DNA of 64,000 bases from Aeromicrobium phragmitis (GCF_003674095.1 NZ_RDBF01000011.1:1-64000); one strand, 5' to 3'; counted from the stretch's first letter, positions 1 to 8,774 are shown. Numbers and translations are program-made. The notes: generated by a model not told the origin, from the sequence alone.

Positions 1-105
1 GCCGGTCGAGTAGGAGGTCGCTCAGCGACCGGCGTGTCGATGCCGGGTGGCGTGAGGTGTGGTCTCGATACGCGGCTCGCAGAGCTCGCCGCTACTCGAC
101 CACCT
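1..105. repeat. Dispersed palindromic repeat, partial at left edge
   Basis: The segment begins with GGTCGAGTAG and ends with CTACTCGACC, with GGTCTCGATACG inside. The same words occur in the tandem repeat at 56981-57259, so both belong to one dispersed intergenic family. It is noncoding and lies downstream of the tRNA-Asp gene. The left edge may be cut by the window. Function unknown. Confidence 0.6.
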
Positions 106-172
106 ATCCCGCAGCCCGAACCCGGAAATGACAGGAGGCCCATGCCGAACCGACATGAGCCTCGCTGCACAC

Positions 173-249
173 TGGCGACCCCGACGGGACTCGAACCCGC
201 GACCTCCGCCGTGACAGGGCGGCGCGCTAACCAACTGCGCCACGGGGCC
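173..249 (-). tRNA. tRNA-Asp (anticodon GTC)
   Basis: Read on the minus strand, the 77-nt cloverleaf starts GGCCCCGTGGCGCAG, carries the anticodon GTC in a CTGTCAC loop, has the T-arm GGTTCGAGTCC, and ends with an encoded CCA. The seven acceptor pairs match. It lies 84 bp downstream of gluQRS on the same strand; that enzyme glutamylates queuosine in tRNA-Asp. Confidence 0.96.
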
Positions 250-333
250 TCGTTGTGTGCTGCGGTAACAACCGCGAACGCAACTCTACTGCACGGTGCC
301 TGAGCCTCCAACACGGGGGTGGCGGGTCGCTCG

Positions 334-1215
334 TCACGCCGGCGCCGGTGGCACGAACGTCCACGGTTCCCGCGGCAGCTGGGAGGGATCGAAGCCGTCG
401 AGCAGCGCTTGCGGGCTGTCGCCGACCAGGCCGAGCGACGCCGCGATGAGGTCGAAGACGTCGATCCCGCGCGCGGTGAGTTCGCGGTAGGTCACCGCTC
501 CGTCGCGCTTGGCCAGCCGCTTGCCCTCGAGGTTGAGCGCCAGCGGGACGTGGGCGTACTCGGGGGGCTCGATGCCGAGGAGGGACGCCAAATACGCCTG
601 GCGCGGCGCGGACGTCAGCAGATCGTCGCCGCGGACGACCTGGTCGATGCCCTGGGCACCATCGTCGACCACGACCGCGAGGTTGTAGGCGGGAATGCCG
701 TCGTTACGGCGCAGAACGAGATCGTCGACGCTGGCCGTCACCGTGCCGTGCAGAGCGTCGGTGACCGACCACTCGTCGACCTCGCTACGCAAGCGGATGG
801 CAGGCGGTCGCTCGCGTCGGCGTGCGGCGCGCTCCTGCTCGGTCAGCGTGCGGCACGTCCCGGGGTAAGCGCCGGGTGGCAGGTGCGGGGCCGTGGGCGC
901 GTCGAGGATCTCGCGTCGGGTGCAGAAGCACTCGAACGTCCGGCCCTCCGCGGCGAGGCGCTCGATGGCGGCGGCGTACAGCTCGCGACGCTGCGACTGC
1001 CGGACCGGGCGCCCGTCCCAGTCGAGGCCCAGCGCGGCGAGGTCCTCGAGCTGGCGTTCCGCCGCCCCTTCGCGCACTCGGTCGAGGTCCTCGACACGCA
1101 TCCAGAACGCGCGGTCGGTGGAGCGGGCGAACAGCCACGCGAGGAGCGCGGTCCGGAGATTGCCGACGTGCAGATCGCCCGACGGGGAGGGCGCATAGCG
1201 TCCGGCGATGGTCAT
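334..1215 (-). CDS. gluQRS: Glutamyl-Q tRNA(Asp) synthetase
   Basis: This is a 293-residue class I synthetase catalytic core without an anticodon-binding domain, the size expected for GluQRS rather than full GluRS (about 490 residues). The HIGH-like motif HVGN is at residues 16-19, a Cys-x-Cys...Cys zinc cluster follows near residue 96, and the KMSKS equivalent is KRLAKR in the C-terminal third. The family activates glutamate without tRNA and transfers it to queuosine-34 of tRNA-Asp. The gene ends 84 bp before the tRNA-Asp gene, its presumed substrate. A truncated GluRS is the alternative, but the reading frame is intact. No queuosine synthesis genes are in the window. Confidence 0.9.
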   Translation of the reverse strand: MTIAGRYAPSPSGDLHVGNLRTALLAWLFARSTDRAFWMRVEDLDRVREGAAERQLEDLAALGLDWDGRPVRQSQRRELYAAAIERLAAEGRTFECFCTRREILDAPTAPHLPPGAYPGTCRTLTEQERAARRRERPPAIRLRSEVDEWSVTDALHGTVTASVDDLVLRRNDGIPAYNLAVVVDDGAQGIDQVVRGDDLLTSAPRQAYLASLLGIEPPEYAHVPLALNLEGKRLAKRDGAVTYRELTARGIDVFDLIAASLGLVGDSPQALLDGFDPSQLPREPWTFVPPAPA

Positions 1216-1277
1216 GGCACTCAGTATCGGCGCGATCCGATTCGAGCAGCGGGGTCGGGGGTATGCCTCTGATGTGT

Positions 1278-1329
1278 CGCGGGCCGCGCTCCTGCGCTCT
1301 GTTCCTCCCTTGGAGGAGCGTGGCCCGCG
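1278..1329. other. Stem-loop upstream of hemerythrin gene
   Basis: Two 16-base arms (1278-1293 and 1314-1329) pair at 15 of 16 positions, the exception being a G-T wobble, around a 20-base loop, just upstream of the hemerythrin ribosome binding site. It could be a terminator or a 5' UTR structure. A GGGTAT hexamer at 1259-1264 resembles a SigB/SigF-type -10 box, but I see no good GTTT -35, so the promoter is only suggested. Confidence 0.4.
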
Positions 1330-1361
1330 ACCCTTTCGGCACCGGACCGACAGGAGGCTCC

Positions 1362-1934
1362 ATGGACGCGAACGATCGCACGGCAGGCGAGGACGTCACC
1401 GACATCCTCACGACCGACCACCGCCAGATGCTCGAACTCCTCGCCGAGATCGAACAGTCGACAGATCCCGAGCGGCGCCGCGATCTCGCCGACACCGTGA
1501 TCGCCGAGGTCATGCGGCACGCCATCGCCGAGGAGATGTTCGTCTACCCGGCGATGGAGGAGCACGTCCCCAACGGGCGTGAGGAGGTCGAGCACGACAA
1601 GCAGGAGCACGACGAGATCGTCCAGGTCATGAAGAAGCTGGAGGACGTGGACGCCGAGGACCCGCGTTTCATGGAATTGGCACGAGAACTGGAAGCGCAG
1701 CTGCGTCATCACGCCGACGACGAGGAGTCCGAGCAGTTCCCGAAGCTGCGCGAGCACATCCCGCACGACGAACGGGTCCAGCTGGGCGACAAGGTGCAGA
1801 ACGCCAAGAAGGTGGCGCCCACGCGACCGCATCCGCACGCGCCGCATTCCGAGCTCTTCCATAAGGCCGTCGGCCCCGGCGTCGGCATGGTCGATCGGCT
1901 GCTCGACAAACTGACGGGGCGTCATACCGGGTGA
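1362..1934 (+). CDS. Hemerythrin HHE-domain protein
   Basis: The 190-residue acidic protein has the His/Glu spacing of a four-helix HHE cation-binding domain: DHRQM near residue 20, RHAIAEEM near 52, EHDKQEHDEI near 80 and RHHADDEESEQF near 120. Such proteins bind a di-iron centre that senses or carries O2 or NO. The start at 1362 follows a strong AGGAGG. The frame is open further upstream, but that part runs antisense through gluQRS and is not used. The C-terminal tail is basic and His/Pro-rich. It stands alone; the gene before it is on the other strand and the one after has its own -10 box. Confidence 0.85.
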   Translation: MDANDRTAGEDVTDILTTDHRQMLELLAEIEQSTDPERRRDLADTVIAEVMRHAIAEEMFVYPAMEEHVPNGREEVEHDKQEHDEIVQVMKKLEDVDAEDPRFMELARELEAQLRHHADDEESEQFPKLREHIPHDERVQLGDKVQNAKKVAPTRPHPHAPHSELFHKAVGPGVGMVDRLLDKLTGRHTG

Positions 1935-1988
1935 GCTGAACCGCTCGTCCCTTCACACCCGTCTGTGGTGACACGTACGCTGAACGCC

Positions 1989-3089
1989 ATGACGGACGTG
2001 AAACGCCGGCAACGCCTGTCGGCCGTCGCAGCACTGCTCCTCGTCGTGGCATTGGCTGCGTGCGGCCAGCGCGCCCACGAGGAAGCCGATGTCGCGGAGC
2101 TCTTCGCTGCCGAACTGACGAAGGCCAAGGTGCCCGGCGGGGCGCTCGCGGTCCGCGTTGACGACACCCTGCGGGTCTATCCGGTCGGGGAGGCCGACGA
2201 GGGAAGCCCGGTGACGGAGGAGACGCTCTTCGCCTACCGCAGCGTCACCAAGTCCTTCGTCGTCACCGCCGCGTTGACCCTGGTCGAGGAGGGGCTGCTC
2301 GAACTCGAGGCGCCCACTCCGGCGCCCGAAGACGGCGTGAACCCGGCGGCGGCCACGCTTCGTCAGCTCGCCGCCATGCGGTCCGGTGTGCCCAACTACT
2401 CGGCTCAACCGGGTCTCATCGATGCGCTTTCGGCCGATCCGGAGCGAAGTTGGAGCGACGCGGACCTGTTCGGTCTCGTGCGGGGCCAGCCCGAGACGTT
2501 CGCACCGGGGACGAGCTACCAGTACTCGAACACCAACACCTTGCTGCTGGCCCGGGCGATCGAGCAGGTCACCGGCGGCACCTGGGCGCAGGCGGTGGTC
2601 ACCACCGTGACCGAGCCGTTGGGGCTGGAATCCGTGCGCTATCCCGGCGACGCAGGCGAACTGCCTGCCGGGGCGGCGGAGCCCTTCGAGGTGGCCGACG
2701 AAGGAGTCGACGAACTGCCCGTGGTGCGAGCCAGCGCGTTCGGGGCCTCCGGAGGTCTCTTCGGAACGGTCGGCGACCTCGCCTCCTGGGCGCAGGCCCT
2801 CGGTACCGGCGCTGTCCTGACTCCGGCGACTCAGGAAGCGAGACTCGAGGCATTCGGCCCCACCGACGCGGACCCGCAAAGTCCGCTCTACGACGCCTAC
2901 GGCCTCGGGATCGGCCGGATCGGTGACTGGATCGGCCATACCGGCAACGGTCTGGGTTACCAGGCGCTCGCGATGTACCACCCGGAGGCGCAGGTCGCGG
3001 TGGCCATCACCCTCAATGCGACGGGCGACGACCAGGATCTCCCGGCTCATCTGCTGCAACGGCTCGAGGACGTGCTGCTCGCTCACTGA
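1989..3089 (+). CDS. Serine hydrolase lipoprotein, beta-lactamase (class C/DD-peptidase) family
   Basis: A 366-residue exported protein. The N-terminus is basic then hydrophobic and ends in the lipobox ALAAC, giving Cys25 as the lipidation site. The beta-lactamase fold motifs are present: SVTK (nucleophile Ser85, Lys88), Y-S-N at 179-181, and an HTG triad near the C-terminus. The family includes D-aminopeptidases, esterases and DD-peptidases, so the substrate cannot be read from sequence. A TACGCT box at 1976-1981, seven bases before the ATG, suggests a leaderless transcript. An upstream in-frame start at 1965 would put the promoter inside the gene and is disfavoured. Confidence 0.82.
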   Translation: MTDVKRRQRLSAVAALLLVVALAACGQRAHEEADVAELFAAELTKAKVPGGALAVRVDDTLRVYPVGEADEGSPVTEETLFAYRSVTKSFVVTAALTLVEEGLLELEAPTPAPEDGVNPAAATLRQLAAMRSGVPNYSAQPGLIDALSADPERSWSDADLFGLVRGQPETFAPGTSYQYSNTNTLLLARAIEQVTGGTWAQAVVTTVTEPLGLESVRYPGDAGELPAGAAEPFEVADEGVDELPVVRASAFGASGGLFGTVGDLASWAQALGTGAVLTPATQEARLEAFGPTDADPQSPLYDAYGLGIGRIGDWIGHTGNGLGYQALAMYHPEAQVAVAITLNATGDDQDLPAHLLQRLEDVLLAH

Positions 3090-3138
3090 GACCGAGGGGC
3101 GCGCAGCCTCTGGGCTCCCGGCTGCCTCTTGCGCCCGA

Positions 3139-3174
3139 CTATACGAGTGAATAGTCTACTGTTCATGCGTATAG
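3139..3174. promoter_or_regulatory. Probable TetR operator, 36-bp imperfect palindrome
   Basis: The half-sites begin CTATACG and end CGTATAG; 14 of 18 positions are symmetric, including a TGAA/TTCA inner block. The palindrome covers the promoter region and the ATG (3165) of the TetR gene, which fits autorepression of the regulator and its ABC exporter operon. Confidence 0.6.
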
Positions 3175-3824
3175 CTCCCGGGGACCTCACGACGCGCGCC
3201 CGCATCCAGCGGGCGGCGATCGAGCGCTTCGGCCGCGACGGCTTCGACGTCGGGTTGCGGGGCATCGCCGAGACCGCCGGGGTCTCCCTCGGGCTCATCC
3301 GCCACCATTTCGGGTCCAAGGACGGGCTGCGCGCCGCGTGCGATACGCACGTGCTGGAGTACGTCGAGCACCTCATGGAGGAACAGGCCGCGAGTACGCA
3401 CCTGATGGCGACGCTCGGGGAGTACATGCGCCAGTCGGGCGAAATGTCGGTCTACGTCCACTACATGGTGCGGAGCCTGCAGTCGGGTGGCGCGTTCGCC
3501 CGCGACTTTCTCGAGCGGCTGATTCAGAGCACCCGCGTCTACCTCGACGCCGGAGTCGCGAACGGCAGCGTCGTGCCGAGCATCGACCCCGAGGCCCGGG
3601 CCCGCTTCCTCACCATGGCCAGCATGGGGGCGCTCCTCCTGGAGTTCACCCTGAGCGAGCGTGATGACCCCCGCGAGGCGTGGGACGACTACGTGCGCCA
3701 CGCGACGCTTCCGGCTCTGGAGCTGTACTCCCACGGTCTGCTGACCGACACCACGTTCCTGGAGGCGTTCCTCGCCTCCGACTCTTCGACGACGTCCTCC
3801 GTCAACGAGGCCGACGCGACCTGA
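3165..3824 (+). CDS. TetR-family transcriptional regulator
   Basis: A 219-residue protein with the TetR N-terminal helix-turn-helix at about residues 12-55 (IQRAAIERFGRDGFD, then GIAETAGVSLGLIRHHFGSK) and a helical ligand-binding C-terminal half. It heads an operon with the ABC exporter genes at 3853 and 4764, 28 bp apart, so it is the likely local repressor. The ATG at 3165 sits inside the palindrome at 3139-3174. The in-frame start at 3129 would place the operator in coding sequence and was not chosen. Ligand unknown; an antibiotic or cell-envelope stress signal would fit the exporter. Confidence 0.85.
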   Translation: MRIAPGDLTTRARIQRAAIERFGRDGFDVGLRGIAETAGVSLGLIRHHFGSKDGLRAACDTHVLEYVEHLMEEQAASTHLMATLGEYMRQSGEMSVYVHYMVRSLQSGGAFARDFLERLIQSTRVYLDAGVANGSVVPSIDPEARARFLTMASMGALLLEFTLSERDDPREAWDDYVRHATLPALELYSHGLLTDTTFLEAFLASDSSTTSSVNEADAT

Positions 3825-3852
3825 TCGCGTCCGTCAGAAAGGCAGTTCTGCC

Positions 3853-4767
3853 ATGTCACCAGTCATCGACGTCACCGCGCTGTCCAAGTCGTTCGGGCCG
3901 GTCAAGGCCCTCGACCGGCTCGACCTCACCGTGGAACCCGGACAGGTCGCCGCCTTCCTCGGCCCCAACGGAGCGGGCAAGTCCACGACGATCCGCATCC
4001 TGCTGGGCCTGTTGCGGGCCGACTCCGGCGAGATTCGAGTCCTCGGGCAGGACCCGTGGGACGATGCGGTCGCACTGCACCGGCGGCTGGCCTACGTTCC
4101 CGGCGACGTCACGCTCTGGCCGAACCTCACCGGCGGAGAGGCGATCGACGTACTCGGACGCTTGCGTGGCGGAGTCGATACGGCGCGACGTGACGAGCTC
4201 ATCGAGCGGTTCGAGCTCGACCCTCGCAAGAAGGCGCGCACGTACTCGAAGGGCAACCGGCAGAAAGTCGCGCTCGTGGCCGCCCTCGCCGCCGACGTCG
4301 AGCTCTACATTCTCGACGAACCGACCTCGGGCCTCGATCCGCTCATGGAAGCGGTGTTCCAGGAGATCGTCGGCGAGCTGAAAGCCGCAGGCCGCACCAT
4401 TCTGCTCTCGAGCCACATTCTCGCCGAGGTCGAGAAGCTCTGCGACACCGTCACCATCGTGCGCGCCGGCGCGACGGTGCAGGCCGGACGGCTCAGCGAG
4501 CTGCGCCACCTCACCCGCAGCAGCGTCGGCGTGCAGACCGTCGACGCCGTCGCGCCACTCGCCGACCATCCCGGGGTGCACGACTTCAGGACGCGCGACG
4601 GGCGTGCCGAGTTCTCGCTCGACGGCGAGCACGCCGCGGACGTCATGCGGATCCTCGCCGACGCCCGGATCACCAGCATCGTCAGTACGCCGCCGTCGCT
4701 GGAGGAGCTGTTCATGCGGTACTACGGCAGCGTCGACGAGCCCGAGACCGAAGGGGCCCGGTCATGA
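3853..4767 (+). CDS. ABC-2 type exporter, ATP-binding protein
   Basis: A 304-residue nucleotide-binding subunit. Walker A GPNGAGKST is at 37-45, followed by a degenerate signature YSKGNRQKV, Walker B with ILDEPTSGLDP, and the H-loop SSH. The C-terminal 80 residues are the extra domain seen in DrrA-like drug exporters. The stop overlaps the permease start by four bases (ATGA). With its partner it probably extrudes a hydrophobic compound, energised by ATP at the inner face of the membrane. Control by the preceding TetR gene is likely. Confidence 0.88.
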   Translation: MSPVIDVTALSKSFGPVKALDRLDLTVEPGQVAAFLGPNGAGKSTTIRILLGLLRADSGEIRVLGQDPWDDAVALHRRLAYVPGDVTLWPNLTGGEAIDVLGRLRGGVDTARRDELIERFELDPRKKARTYSKGNRQKVALVAALAADVELYILDEPTSGLDPLMEAVFQEIVGELKAAGRTILLSSHILAEVEKLCDTVTIVRAGATVQAGRLSELRHLTRSSVGVQTVDAVAPLADHPGVHDFRTRDGRAEFSLDGEHAADVMRILADARITSIVSTPPSLEELFMRYYGSVDEPETEGARS

Positions 4768-6365
4768 CGGCGTTCGCCGGGACTCCCGCCCTGGTCCGGC
4801 TCGGTCTGCGCCGTGATCGTGTCCGGCTCCCCGTATGGATCGCAGCCATCACGGCCTCCGCCGCCTACTACGCAGCCGCCCTCGACGTGGCCTACCCGAC
4901 CATCGACGAGCTCCGAGCGGTCGTGACCTTCATCCAGGGGCCGGCCGGCACGCTGCTGACCGGGCCGGGCTACGGGTTGAGCGACCCGAGTTACCCGTCG
5001 GTGTTCGCTGCGGTCTACGGCCTGTACGTCCTGCTCGCGGTCGCGTTCATGAACGTTCTCCTGGTGGTCCGCCATACCCGCGGTGACGAGGAGTCGGGTC
5101 GCACGGAACTGGTCAGGGCCGGCGCGGTGGGCGCCTTGGCTCCCCTCGCAGCCGTGACCGTGATCGCGGTGGCCGCCGACGTGCTCCTCGGACTGCTCGT
5201 CGCCGTCGTCCTGGCGAACGGGTTCCCCGCCGGTGGAGCGATCCTATTCGGGGCGAGCGTCACGGCGCTGGGCCTTGCCTTCGCCGGGGTGGCCGCTGTC
5301 ATCGCCCAACTCACCGAGCATGCGCGCGCCGCGACCGGAATGGCCTCGGCGTGCGTGGGAGCCGCGCTCGTCATCCGGGGCGCCGGTGACGCCCTCGCCG
5401 AGCATGGCAGCGCGTTGTCCTGGTTCTCCCCGTTCGCGTGGGCGCAACAGACGCGGGTGTTCGTCGACGACCGGGCGTGGCCGCTGCTGCTGTGCCTCGC
5501 GCTGGCAGTCCTGAGCATCGCGACGGCGGCCACGCTCCAAGCGCGCCGCGACGTGGGGGCCGGTCTCCTGTCGTCACGACCGGGCCGCGGCGAGGCCAGT
5601 GCCGCCCTGTCGGGGCCGTGGACCCTGGCGCTGCGTCTGGAGCGCTCCAGCCTGATCGCGTGGACCGCCGGTCTGACTGCCGCGGGCGTCCTGTACGGGG
5701 CGCTGGCCGAGTCGGTCCAGGTGTCGTTCGCCGACCTCCCCGAGGACCTGCTCGCCATCCTCGGCGGCAGCTCCGGACGGCTCCTCGACGGCTTCCTCTC
5801 CGTCATGGCGTTCTTCAACGCCACCCTCGCCTCCTGCTACGGCATCGCCGCGGTCCACCGCCTGACGAGCGAGGAACAGAGCGGCCGAGCAGAACTCGTG
5901 CTGTCGACCGCCGTGTCGCGCACGACCTGGATGGGCGCCGCCATCGTCGCCGCGCTCGTCGGGGCGCTCGTGCAACTGTTCGCCTCGGGACTGGGGATGG
6001 CGCTCGCCGTGGCGGCCGTGCTCGGCGACGCGAGTCGCGTTCTGGACATCGTCGCGGCCCACCTGTTGTTCCTTCCCGCGGTGGCCGTGGTGATCGCCGT
6101 GGCCGGACTCGGCTTCGCCGTGCGCCCGCGGTGGGCGAACGCAGCGTGGGTGCTCGCCGGGTACGCGATCTTCATGGGGTACTTCGCGCCGCTGTTCGAG
6201 CCGCCGCGCCTGGCGCTGGACCTCTCGCCGTTCGAGCACGTCGCGCGCATGCCGCTGGAGGAACCCCGGATCGCCCCGTTGCTCGGTCTCCTGGCGGTGG
6301 CGGCGGTCGTCGTCGGGGCGGGGCTCGTGCGGTTCCGGCGCCGGGACCTCACCGCCTCGACCTGA
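4764..6365 (+). CDS. ABC exporter permease, polyketide-antibiotic transporter type
   Basis: A 533-residue protein with about twelve hydrophobic segments in two similar halves, as in the actinobacterial permeases annotated as polyketide antibiotic exporters (TnrB3-like). Each half carries a D/EEESGRxEL-type loop (GDEESGRTELVRA near residue 110 and SEEQSGRAELVLS near 372), a repeated feature of this family. It overlaps the ATPase gene by four bases and ends 25 bp from the convergent ktrA. The substrate is not known; resistance to a hydrophobic antibiotic is the usual inference. Confidence 0.85.
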   Translation: MTAFAGTPALVRLGLRRDRVRLPVWIAAITASAAYYAAALDVAYPTIDELRAVVTFIQGPAGTLLTGPGYGLSDPSYPSVFAAVYGLYVLLAVAFMNVLLVVRHTRGDEESGRTELVRAGAVGALAPLAAVTVIAVAADVLLGLLVAVVLANGFPAGGAILFGASVTALGLAFAGVAAVIAQLTEHARAATGMASACVGAALVIRGAGDALAEHGSALSWFSPFAWAQQTRVFVDDRAWPLLLCLALAVLSIATAATLQARRDVGAGLLSSRPGRGEASAALSGPWTLALRLERSSLIAWTAGLTAAGVLYGALAESVQVSFADLPEDLLAILGGSSGRLLDGFLSVMAFFNATLASCYGIAAVHRLTSEEQSGRAELVLSTAVSRTTWMGAAIVAALVGALVQLFASGLGMALAVAAVLGDASRVLDIVAAHLLFLPAVAVVIAVAGLGFAVRPRWANAAWVLAGYAIFMGYFAPLFEPPRLALDLSPFEHVARMPLEEPRIAPLLGLLAVAAVVVGAGLVRFRRRDLTAST

Positions 6366-6390
6366 GGAGGCGGTGGGGACCCGACGTCGG

Positions 6391-7089
6391 TCACATCCGC
6401 TGGCTGAACGATTCTGCCCTTCGCACCGGACCGGTGACGAGGATCGTGTCACCCGGTTCCAGCACCGTCTCGGCGGTGGCATAGCTCCACGGTTGCCCCT
6501 CGCGTTTGAACGCGGTCACGGTGACGCCGAAGCGTCCACGGATGCCGGTTTCGCCGAGCGGGCGGCCGAGGAACTCCGGGTGCACGGTGGTCTTCACCAG
6601 CGCGAAGTCGTCGCCGACCTCGATGTAGTCCTGCATGCGCCCGCGGACGAGGTGGGCGACCCGCCGACCCATGTCCTTCTCCGGGTACACGACGTGGCCC
6701 ACACCGAGTTGCTCGAGGATCGCCCCGTGCGGGTCGCTGACCGCCTTCGCCCAGATGTCGCGGATGCCGAACCGCAGCAGCAGCGACGTCACGAGGATGC
6801 TGGCCTCGATGTCGGTGCCGATCGCGACGACGGCGCGGTCGAACTCGTGGACCGAGAGTTGACGCAGCGCCTCCTCCTTGGTCGCGTCGGCCTGAACGAC
6901 GTGGGTCAGCAGGCCGTTGAGGCTCTGCGCCGCGTCCTCGCGCTCGTCGATTCCCAGCACGTCCGTGCCGTTGTCCATGAGCTCGAGCGCGAGCGCCTGA
7001 CCGAATCGGCCGAGTCCGATGACGACGACGGAGTCGGCGGCCGCGACCTCGGCGGGGTCGGTCCCGCCGAACAGATGCAATTTAACCAA
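6391..7089 (-). CDS. ktrA: KtrA/TrkA-type potassium uptake regulatory subunit
   Basis: A 232-residue cytoplasmic protein with one RCK_N Rossmann domain (GLGRFGQALA, then acidic IDE at the end of strand 2) and one RCK_C domain in the last 80 residues. These form a ring that gates the KtrB channel in response to nucleotides; in many Gram-positives RCK_C also binds c-di-AMP. The chosen start is TTG at 7089, which overlaps the end of ktrB by eight bases and suggests translational coupling. Single-RCK size points to Ktr rather than the double-domain Trk system. Confidence 0.88.
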   Translation of the reverse strand: MVKLHLFGGTDPAEVAAADSVVVIGLGRFGQALALELMDNGTDVLGIDEREDAAQSLNGLLTHVVQADATKEEALRQLSVHEFDRAVVAIGTDIEASILVTSLLLRFGIRDIWAKAVSDPHGAILEQLGVGHVVYPEKDMGRRVAHLVRGRMQDYIEVGDDFALVKTTVHPEFLGRPLGETGIRGRFGVTVTAFKREGQPWSYATAETVLEPGDTILVTGPVRRAESFSQRM

Positions 7090-8503
7090 TGATCGGTCTC
7101 TCCTTCGGGAGTTCGTAGGCGCGCCGGCGCTCGCGCAGAGCCAGAGCCGAAGCGAAGGTGATCGGCCCGAGGCGGCCGATGAACATGAGCGGCACGAGGA
7201 CCAGTTGGCCCACCGGAGGGAGATCGGCGGTGATGCCGGTCGAGAGACCGACCGTCGCGAAAGCGGAGACGACCTCGAAGAGGACCTCGTCGAGGGTGAA
7301 CTCCGTGACGAGCATCAGCACCATCGTGCTGCCGACCACGAGGGCCACGGCGGTCAGCGAGACCGCGATGGCCTGGCGATGCACCGACCGCGACAGCCGC
7401 TTCCCGAAGACGTTGACGGCCGTCTCGCCGCGAATCTCCGTGACGATGATGAAGAGCAGCACCGCGAACGTGGTGACCTTGATCCCGCCCGCGGTGCCCG
7501 CCGGCCCGCCGCCGATGAACATCAGAACGTTCATCCCCAGCCAGGTCGCGCTGTCCATCGCGCCGATGTCGACGCTGTTGAAGCCGGCGGTGCGCGTCTG
7601 GACCGAGTGGAAGAACCCGACGAGCAGCTTGTCGTGCCAGGCCATCGCGCCGAGGGTCTGCGGGTTCCGCCACTCCACCAGGGTGATGAACACGGTCCCA
7701 CCGAGAAGCAATACGCCGGTACCGAACAGCACCAGTCGCGTGTTCATGGTCCACAGTCGGGCGACGCGCAGGTGGCGCCGCAGCTGCATGATGACCGGAA
7801 AACCGAGGCCGCCGATCACGATGGCGGCGCAGAGCGGCAGGCAGATCCACGCGTCGGTGGCGTACCTCGTCAGACTGTCGCTGAACAGGGCGAACCCGGC
7901 ATTGTTGAATGCCGAGACGGCGTGGAAGATGCCGAGCCAGGCGGCCCTCGGGAGGGCGATGTCGTAGCCCAGGGCGAACCGCAGGGTGAGGACGACCGCG
8001 ACCGTCGCCTCGACGACGAGCGAGATTCGGACCACGCCGAGCACGAGTGATCGCACGTCGTTCAGCCCGAGGCTCTTGGCCTCGGTGGCCGCCCGGAGTT
8101 TGGACCGGAACGACAGACGCCGCACGACGGCCAGGCCGACCACCGATGCGAACGTCATGACCCCGAAGCCGCCGATCTGGATGAGCGCGAGGATGACGAC
8201 CTGGCCGAAGCCGCTCCAGTAGACCGGCGTGTCGACCGTGACCAGTCCGGTGACGCACAGCGCCGAAGTGGCAGTGAACAGCGCGTCGAGCGCGCTGGCG
8301 CCGCCGGGACCCGCTCGTGCGACCGGAAGCATCAACAGGAGGGTGCCGAGGATGCCGGCGATGGCGAACGCCGCGAAGACGGTCCGGGCCGGTCGCAACG
8401 GGCGGTGCCGGGCTGAAATGCGCGGTGATGCTGCAGAGGGGCGTAGCCGCACTCGCTCAACATAGACCTGCAGGTCGCCGGAGGGGAATGACACGCAGGT
8501 CAC
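7082..8503 (-). CDS. ktrB: TrkH/KtrB-family potassium uptake membrane subunit
   Basis: A 473-residue integral membrane protein with four membrane-pore-membrane repeats. Filter-like TGL or SGL/GFN segments are visible: CVTGLVTVD near residue 93, AFNNAGFALF near 200, RTAGFNSVD near 313 and VGLSTGITAD near 420. It is the K+-translocating partner of the overlapping ktrA. The 5' end is uncertain: a GTG at 8503 gives the full length, but the first 17 or so residues have no clear function and no good Shine-Dalgarno is visible. Likely a housekeeping osmotic and potassium homeostasis system. Confidence 0.87.
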   Translation of the reverse strand: MTCVSFPSGDLQVYVERVRLRPSAASPRISARHRPLRPARTVFAAFAIAGILGTLLLMLPVARAGPGGASALDALFTATSALCVTGLVTVDTPVYWSGFGQVVILALIQIGGFGVMTFASVVGLAVVRRLSFRSKLRAATEAKSLGLNDVRSLVLGVVRISLVVEATVAVVLTLRFALGYDIALPRAAWLGIFHAVSAFNNAGFALFSDSLTRYATDAWICLPLCAAIVIGGLGFPVIMQLRRHLRVARLWTMNTRLVLFGTGVLLLGGTVFITLVEWRNPQTLGAMAWHDKLLVGFFHSVQTRTAGFNSVDIGAMDSATWLGMNVLMFIGGGPAGTAGGIKVTTFAVLLFIIVTEIRGETAVNVFGKRLSRSVHRQAIAVSLTAVALVVGSTMVLMLVTEFTLDEVLFEVVSAFATVGLSTGITADLPPVGQLVLVPLMFIGRLGPITFASALALRERRRAYELPKERPIIG

Positions 8504-8557
8504 ACCGGCGCAGCGTGCGGTTAGGATCGTGCCGCGACATTACGAGGGGAAGGCACC

Positions 8558-8677
8558 ATGCTGAAGCGCCGCTGCCGCACCTGCGGCCTCCGCAAGCCGC
8601 GGCGGAGCATGTTCTCGTGGTGGCTGGTGCCCGTCTGCCTCGTGTGCGCCGGGCGCATCGCGCGGGCCGTCCGATGA
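8558..8677 (+). CDS. Small zinc-ribbon-like protein (39 aa)
   Basis: A short reading frame preceded by AGGGGAAGG seven to eight bases upstream of ATG. The 39-residue product is Arg/Lys-rich with two CxxC pairs (CRTC at 6-9 and CLVC at 28-31) separated by 18 residues including SWW, a geometry that could bind one zinc. A TAGGAT hexamer lies upstream at about 8522-8527. I recognise no family. It stands alone between ktrB (divergent) and tRNA-Glu. The ribosome binding site and the cysteine pattern argue for a real gene, but the length makes chance possible. Confidence 0.5.
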   Translation: MLKRRCRTCGLRKPRRSMFSWWLVPVCLVCAGRIARAVR

Positions 8678-8774
8678 GGGCAGCCACCGCCGGGCGCAGC
8701 GGTGCGGCGGTGGCGATCCGCCGCGAGCGCCGCAGAAATGCGAACGGCGGCCGTTCCCGGCCGCCGGCGCTACG

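Noticed and set aside
8677..8774. Second small reading frame between the zinc-ribbon gene and tRNA-Glu
   Set aside because: No ribosome binding site or recognisable motif; a spacer of 97 bases with only Arg/Ala-rich translations.
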